Below, piece after piece: positions 6,618-10,240 of a DNA stretch of 10,240 nucleotides. The notes under the pieces were generated by a model. The model ran no database searches and was not told the DNA's origin. It saw nothing but the letters and a program-made list of their open reading frames with translations. The stretch lies in NCBI GenBank assembly GCA_047634635.1, contig JBLIIE010000170.1, positions 1-10,240 on the forward strand, given 5' to 3'. This DNA is from Granulosicoccus sp047634635 (GTDB taxonomy: Bacteria; Pseudomonadota; Gammaproteobacteria; Granulosicoccales; Granulosicoccaceae). The position numbers were made by a program, and so were the translations under genes. How positions within the stretch are numbered: the stretch's first letter is position 1; each line of letters starts with the position of its first letter.

Positions 6618-7538
6618 TCATGCGTGCACCATATTTGTCTCGCTGTGTGTCATGTAATTTCCTGACTGAGTTAATTCTAAAATTTTCTGACGTACCAGAG
6701 ATAGATCTTCAGGATAGGTCATACCGAACCAGTCGGCTTTTGTTGGCACCATTTTCACTTTTAGGTCACCTGTTTCAATGAGATTATCCACCGTAGTTGC
6801 TAAACACAGTTCATCATGACTAGAGTCGTTGATCGTCTGAATAAATGAATTAAAGTTAAGTTCAATTTTCGGAAGTAGTGCAGGATGAAATCCCCAGAAA
6901 TTCATTGAAACTGTAGTGTCAGGTGAGAGTGGGAGTTGATCACCCGCACGGTCAACATTAATCCCCCGACCTTTGCTGTAGAGAATTTGGAGGGTTTCGG
7001 TGATGGCACTGAGGTATCCGCGATTGTCGACTTCGCAAATTCCTCGATTCACTGGACCGTTCTCACTCAAGGTACGTCCTAACTGATAGCCTAAAACAGC
7101 ACCAGCCTGTGGATCTTCTCTTTGAGTCCGCAGGTATACAGCCATAGCTTTAAAGGCATCATATCCATAGAAATCATCTGAATTAACTATGGCGAACATA
7201 CTGTAGATTTTTGGGGTTACTTGTAGCAAGGCATGAGTTGTACCCCAGGGCTTTATTCTTGTTGTACCCTTTTTCTTCATGTTGGTTCCTTCTGGGACGG
7301 TAAGGGTTTGAGTGACAAATTCGAACTCAATAAAACTAGCGAATGATGACAGCGATTGGGTAATGCTTGACCTGTCCGAATCCTCTCGAACCACAAATAT
7401 TATTCGTGTAAAACCTGCCTTCATAGCGTCATATACACTGTAGTAATACAGGCACTGTCCTTTTGGTCCAACCGCTTCAAATTGCTTAAGTCCGCCAAAG
7501 CGCCTACCAGCGCCTGCTGCAAGTATCACTAAATCCAT
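6618..7538 (-). CDS. Nucleotidyltransferase-fold protein (sugar-nucleotidyltransferase-like)
   Basis: A 306-residue protein with the NTP-transferase GT-A fold. The N-terminal signature LAAGAGRRFGGLKQ (6-19) is the nucleotide-binding loop with the catalytic-type Lys18. IKPWGTTHALL (95-105) and VNSDDFYGYDAF (118-129), with Asp121/Asp122 as probable metal ligands, follow as expected. Relatives transfer a nucleotidyl group to a sugar phosphate or phosphocholine; the substrate here is not readable. The frame could be extended to 7589, but the start at 7538 is preferred because AAAAGGAAA lies about 10 bases upstream and MDLVILAAG matches the family start. No cell-envelope or sugar-pathway partner lies nearby, so it is an orphan in this window. 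The upstream region has three phased FNR-like boxes, which suggests oxygen-linked control. Confidence 0.85.
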   Translation of the reverse strand: MDLVILAAGAGRRFGGLKQFEAVGPKGQCLYYYSVYDAMKAGFTRIIFVVREDSDRSSITQSLSSFASFIEFEFVTQTLTVPEGTNMKKKGTTRIKPWGTTHALLQVTPKIYSMFAIVNSDDFYGYDAFKAMAVYLRTQREDPQAGAVLGYQLGRTLSENGPVNRGICEVDNRGYLSAITETLQILYSKGRGINVDRAGDQLPLSPDTTVSMNFWGFHPALLPKIELNFNSFIQTINDSSHDELCLATTVDNLIETGDLKVKMVPTKADWFGMTYPEDLSLVRQKILELTQSGNYMTHSETNMVHA

Positions 7539-7546
7539 ATTGAATT

Positions 7547-7556
7547 TTTCCTTTTT
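7547..7556 (-). promoter_or_regulatory. Ribosome binding site deciding the nucleotidyltransferase start
   Basis: On the minus strand this reads AAAAAGGAAA, with GGA about 10 bases before the ATG at 7538. It favours this start over the longer reading frame beginning at 7589. Confidence 0.6.
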
Positions 7557-7642
7557 TGGTAAGCAGCAGGTGCTGCAGTGACGAGTCAATCGCCCCCATC
7601 AAACTCAGATGCTAATGGTGAGGTAGAAGTGGGAATGTACTA

Positions 7643-7656
7643 TTGATCAGAATCAA
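7643..7656. promoter_or_regulatory. FNR/ANR box 1 (perfect consensus)
   Basis: TTGATCAGAATCAA is an exact match to the FNR/ANR consensus TTGAT-N4-ATCAA. Its centre is about 111 bp upstream of the nucleotidyltransferase start, and it is the box nearest that gene. It fits a promoter-proximal activator site with a leader of about 70 bases, though no convincing -10 element was found. Confidence 0.65.
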
Positions 7657-7661
7657 TGTTT

Positions 7662-7675
7662 TTGAAAAACATCAA
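7662..7675. promoter_or_regulatory. FNR-like box 2
   Basis: TTGAAAAACATCAA has one perfect half-site (ATCAA) and one half-site with a single change (TTGAA). Its centre is exactly 19 bp from box 1, with a 5-base spacer between the boxes. Confidence 0.5.
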
Positions 7676-7680
7676 TTTTA

Positions 7681-7694
7681 TTGACTGATGTCAA
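7681..7694. promoter_or_regulatory. FNR/FixK-like box 3
   Basis: TTGACTGATGTCAA is symmetrical in its arms (TTGAC/GTCAA), a variant used by several CRP/FNR-family regulators such as FixK/NNR types. Its centre is exactly 19 bp from box 2, so the three boxes form a regular array. Confidence 0.5.
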
Positions 7695-7789
7695 TGAGTC
7701 CTAAGCATGAGTCTTCCACATTGCAGGCAACAGAGAAAACCGATGATTCGTTTTAGGTGAAGTTGTTGAGAATTGCAAAATATTTAGCG

Positions 7790-8119
7790 ATGATCTCATT
7801 TGGCGGCAGGCATTTCAGACAATAATTGATTTTGCAGAGCGTTCGCTGGTACTTGGCTTATGCGTTAAGTTACCGCGATGTTGAGGAGATATTGCAGGAG
7901 CGAGGAATCAGTGTCGATCACAGTACGATTCATCGTTGGATGATCCACTACGCATCTAAGTTTCGGTAAAAATTCGTAAAAAGAAACGCAAACCCTGTGG
8001 CCGATGGAGATTCGACCACCGGGGCGCAGGCTGAACCATATCAAAGTAAACGGGCAGTGGAAGGGCTACTACCGGGCGGTGGATAAGCAGGGTGAAACCA
8101 TTGATTTCCTGCTTACTCA
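7790..8119 (+). pseudogene. IS6-family transposase remnant
   Basis: The reading begins MISFGGRHFRQ and hits a stop at 7823. It resumes LILQSVRWYLAYALSYRDVEEILQ, then ERGISVDHSTIHRWMIHYASKFR, and stops again at 7967. IS6-family transposases carry exactly this helix-turn-helix region. After a degenerate stretch (RKKKRKPCGRWRFD) and a frame change near 8000-8036, the DDE-domain segment HIKVNGQWKGYYRAVDKQGETIDFLL (8037-8114) follows, with the second catalytic Asp visible in AVDK. The rest of the catalytic domain is lost where the sequence runs into a methyltransferase fragment near 8112-8126. A TTGCAAAA at 7773-7780 could be a relic of the left inverted repeat, as similar bases occur in IS6 ends. 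No right end is present. Not functional. Confidence 0.85.
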
Positions 8120-8621
8120 GACGACGAATACGATGCTGTAATTTCGCGTTTAGGTCTAATGCATCTTCCGAATCTGCAGCAAAGTTTATTAGAGATGAAA
8201 CGAGTCCTTCATTCTGGAGGACGCATCTCTGCCCTTGTGTTCACGACAGCGAAAAAGACGTTATTTTTCTATCCCTGCTAAATTAATCATAAAATATAAG
8301 GGCTTATCACTGCCAGACTCGAGCCTGACAGGTCCTTTTAGTATTGGGGCTCCAGGTGTTTTGGAGAGTGAATTCAGGACAGCAGGTTACAAGGATGTGC
8401 AGGAACGAATTCTTGAAGCACCACTTCGCTTTGCGTCCACCAAGGAATGCGTACGCTGGCGGCGAGAGGCCTCTGGAACCATGCTGCAGATGTTAGGTGG
8501 CTTGAATGAAGACGCTAAAGAAAGAATATGGATTGAAGTAGAGGATGCGCTAAGTCAGTTTGAATCATCGCGAGGATTTGAGTCGCCTTGCGAGTTACTA
8601 ATCCGTTCAGGCGTGAAGTAG
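8120..8621 (+). pseudogene. SAM-dependent methyltransferase fragment, 5'-truncated and frameshifted
   Basis: From about 8120 one frame reads DDEYDAVISRLGLMHLPN and then LLEMKRVLHSGGRISALVF. This is the pattern after the SAM-binding core in UbiE/type-11 methyltransferases. The frame runs to a stop at 8276-8278 (TAA). The homology continues in another frame from about 8262 with FSIPAKLIIKYKGLSLP, then GPFSIGAPGVLESEFRTAGY and ends SPCELLIRSGVK at 8621. A one-base gain at about 8262-8272 explains the shift. The N-terminal half with the glycine-rich SAM motif I is missing, replaced by the IS6 remnant. The surviving 3' part still reads as good protein, so the damage looks fairly recent. Not expected to be functional. 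Confidence 0.8.
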
Positions 8622-9279
8622 AGTGCACTCTCGTAAACCAATGTATTAAAGATTAAAGTGCAATATCTTGTAACACAGTAGGAATAGGTATTTGTTCAAC
8701 CTACGGCAATTTTCGGCGGGTCAAGAATTAAAAACGCATAGGAGTAGGGTTTCCTATTTCACGGATTTGTCCAAAAGATGAACACGTCAACCAAAATTGT
8801 TCACTATAGACGGGACATAGCCTGCGGCGCTTTGTACAACAGCAGTCAGCCACAAGCGGGAATATATGCCGCATTTTAGATCGTCTACTTCACCAATAAT
8901 CCCGGAGTCAATACCGGTTGCAATGGAAGTGTGTGGGGTTTTGTCGCAATTCTCATAAATTTAACAGACGAACAGCGCTGGATTGACGTCAATCAATCTG
9001 GTGGTATGGGGAGTGTTTGAATTGCTGCTGATTGTGTCGTTAGTTTAGGCGGTGCTTGTGCAGGAGCGGATTGAAACGAATTGATGGCACAAGCACCTGA
9101 TCTTGACACAATTGCATATCCCTGCCATTAATCATTGTTAGTACTAAATTGGTAAAGTCTATCGACCAAGTAGGCTAAGAGACACGTCATCCAAGGCTTT
9201 GCTTTAGCCAATTTTCGCTTCAGCATCAGAGCCAGTACAGTCAGTTGTGGATCGATATCACTCAATACCACACCTGCAA
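8622..9279. other. 658-bp region with no recognisable gene
   Basis: Neither strand shows a coding sequence with family motifs. A small frame opposite and below the patatin 3' end (9128-9310) is a shadow. The only notable element is the palindrome with embedded FNR-like box at 8981-8996. TTGACA (9103-9108) and ATTAAT (9127-9132), 18 bp apart, resemble a sigma-70 promoter on the + strand, but no gene follows. This is probably old degraded DNA belonging to the transposon/methyltransferase decay zone. Confidence 0.55.
8981..8996. promoter_or_regulatory. FNR-like box embedded in a perfect palindrome, no gene downstream
   Basis: GATTGACGTCAATC (8981-8994) is a perfect 14-bp palindrome. The overlapping TTGACGTCAATCAA (8983-8996) fits TTGAC-N4-ATCAA, a common FNR/ANR/FixK variant. 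No intact gene starts nearby in either direction, so the box may have belonged to a deleted gene. Confidence 0.4.
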
Positions 9280-10155
9280 TCAAGATTTTATAGGTGCAAC
9301 CCAATTCCAAAGTTTCTGGACTGCATTATGGCCTTCGCGCCTACCTTGCTCGTAGTCATCCAGCAATGCATCCGTGGGGCTGCCGAACACTTGACTTCTC
9401 AGTGTGCTCTTAGGTTGTATAATGAATAGTTCTAGATTCTTAGGGTGGTCATTAATAAACGATAAAGCATCTATTACTGCAGCTTCATGACGTTCGAGAA
9501 TGTCGAATAGTTTCGTGGGTGCGACCGGTAACCTTCTTATGCTCTTAAAGCGTTGACGCCACACATTGTGATTATCCAGGCTGTCCTTATGCACCGTACG
9601 AATTAATACGATACGGCGCGCACCCTGCTCATAGACATGCTGAACGGGAAGTGGGTCTGCGACTCCGCCATCTACGAGAACTCGTCCGTCAAACGATACG
9701 CCTGATTTATACAGAAAAGGTACCGCGCTGGATGCCTTGAGGTTCGAGACAACTGACAATTCATCAGGTTCCAGATATATAGGTTCAAGTGATTCTTTGT
9801 CGGTCGCGACGAATTGAAGTCTGCGCTGATGTTGGATATCGTCGATGCGCTGGTAAGGCAAGCGATAGTCTGGATCACTCACTGAGCGTTCAAAGTAACC
9901 ATCAAGATCGATAATATTTTGCGATGTTATACAGCGATAAGGAACCAGAAAATCATCCGCTGCCGTAAGATCCACTATGGCCCTTTTTGCATATTCAGGT
10001 TGCTCAAGACAATACGCTAGAAGATTTTGTGCACCCGCGGACACACCGCAACCCATATCGAATGGATTGAATTTCTCTGCCAAAAAGGCGTCTAACACAC
10101 CGGCTGTGTAGATTCCTCTTTGACCTCCACCTTCAGCAACTATTGCTGTGTTCAT
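9280..10155 (-). CDS. Patatin-like phospholipase, YjjU-type
   Basis: A 291-residue patatin-family acyl hydrolase. The oxyanion-hole motif GGGQRG (9-14) is followed by ITAGVLD-like spacing. The nucleophile elbow GVSAG has Ser39, and the DGG motif in VDGGVADPLPV supplies Asp161, so the Ser-Asp dyad is complete. The C-terminal part (about 205-285), including ILERHEAAVIDALSFI and ALLDDYEQGRREG, matches the region typical of bacterial YjjU-like proteins. Expected activity is hydrolysis of phospholipid or other acyl esters, probably cytosolic or membrane-associated since no signal peptide is seen. The ATG at 10155 gives the usual MNTAIVAEGGGQRG start. A TTG at 10182 with AAGGG just upstream would add nine residues and cannot be excluded. 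It stands alone, with gene-free DNA downstream. Confidence 0.88.
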   Translation of the reverse strand: MNTAIVAEGGGQRGIYTAGVLDAFLAEKFNPFDMGCGVSAGAQNLLAYCLEQPEYAKRAIVDLTAADDFLVPYRCITSQNIIDLDGYFERSVSDPDYRLPYQRIDDIQHQRRLQFVATDKESLEPIYLEPDELSVVSNLKASSAVPFLYKSGVSFDGRVLVDGGVADPLPVQHVYEQGARRIVLIRTVHKDSLDNHNVWRQRFKSIRRLPVAPTKLFDILERHEAAVIDALSFINDHPKNLELFIIQPKSTLRSQVFGSPTDALLDDYEQGRREGHNAVQKLWNWVAPIKS

Positions 10156-10240
10156 GCTCACAATATGACACACTCTGAACAATACCCTTCAAGGTACTAT
10201 GTTAATTAATCGAAAGTGCCTAGACAACGATTAGGTATTA

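Noticed and set aside
7563..7576. Dyad GCAGCA-GG-TGCTGC in the leader of the nucleotidyltransferase gene
   Set aside because: The two-base loop cannot form a stable hairpin with full arms, and nothing links it to attenuation or a riboswitch.
8092..8286. Open frame of 64 codons on the + strand
   Set aside because: It is an off-frame reading across the transposase/methyltransferase junction. The frames with real family motifs run through the same bases.
8235..8621. 128-codon frame as an intact small protein
   Set aside because: Its apparent start is a TTG without a ribosome binding site. The homology to methyltransferases continues upstream in another frame, so it is the 3' part of a pseudogene.
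9084..9131. Tiny frame MAQAPDLDTIAYPCH downstream of the FNR-like box at 8983
   Set aside because: Only 15 codons, with no recognisable family and no clear Shine-Dalgarno at proper spacing. Kept as gene-free DNA.
9103..9132. TTGACA / ATTAAT promoter-like pair on the + strand
   Set aside because: The spacing is 18 bp and the -10 is imperfect, with no gene downstream in that orientation. Such matches are common by chance.
9128..9310. 60-codon frame on the - strand, partly within the patatin gene
   Set aside because: It overlaps the patatin 3' end in another frame and has no recognisable motif or good ribosome binding site.

Overview
The window looks like chromosomal DNA of a Gram-negative proteobacterium, probably beta or gamma. 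The reasons are moderate GC, a FixL/FixJ-style two-component pair with an HEINQPL-type H-box, a YjjU-like patatin, a SulP remnant of proteobacterial type and FNR/ANR-type boxes. I cannot name a genus. No tRNA, rRNA, CRISPR array or complete mobile element is visible.

Layout. 36-971 (+) is an intact zinc-free MDR/quinone oxidoreductase. It is followed by a frameshifted, truncated SulP anion-transporter pseudogene (about 1005-1411). A 490-bp gene-free stretch (1412-1901) carries one FNR-like box and three palindromic operator-like sites. Then comes a signalling block on the + strand. It consists of a CHASE-PAS-PAS sensor histidine kinase (1902-4322), a FixJ/NarL-type response regulator overlapping it by 11 bp (4312-4947), a stand-alone degenerate receiver whose phospho-acceptor Asp is Glu (5179-5547), and a 1-Cys (Prx6-type) peroxiredoxin (5723-6352). 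Palindromes sharing the core GG-R-TA-K-CC lie upstream of both the kinase and the peroxiredoxin, which suggests one regulon.

On the - strand, 6618-7538 encodes a nucleotidyltransferase-fold protein. Its upstream region carries three FNR-like boxes exactly 19 bp apart. 7695-9279 is a decay zone: an IS6-family transposase remnant broken by stops and a frameshift, joined inside its reading frame to the 3' part of a SAM methyltransferase gene that is itself frameshifted, then about 650 bp with no recognisable gene but one more FNR-like box embedded in a perfect palindrome. 9280-10155 (-) is a YjjU-like patatin phospholipase.

Working model (inference): the kinase senses an extracytoplasmic ligand through its CHASE domain and phosphorylates the FixJ-like regulator. 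That regulator may act at the shared palindromes to control its own operon and the peroxiredoxin, with the Asp-to-Glu receiver as a signal-independent modulator. The FNR-like boxes suggest a separate layer of oxygen control. Nothing in the sequence proves these links.
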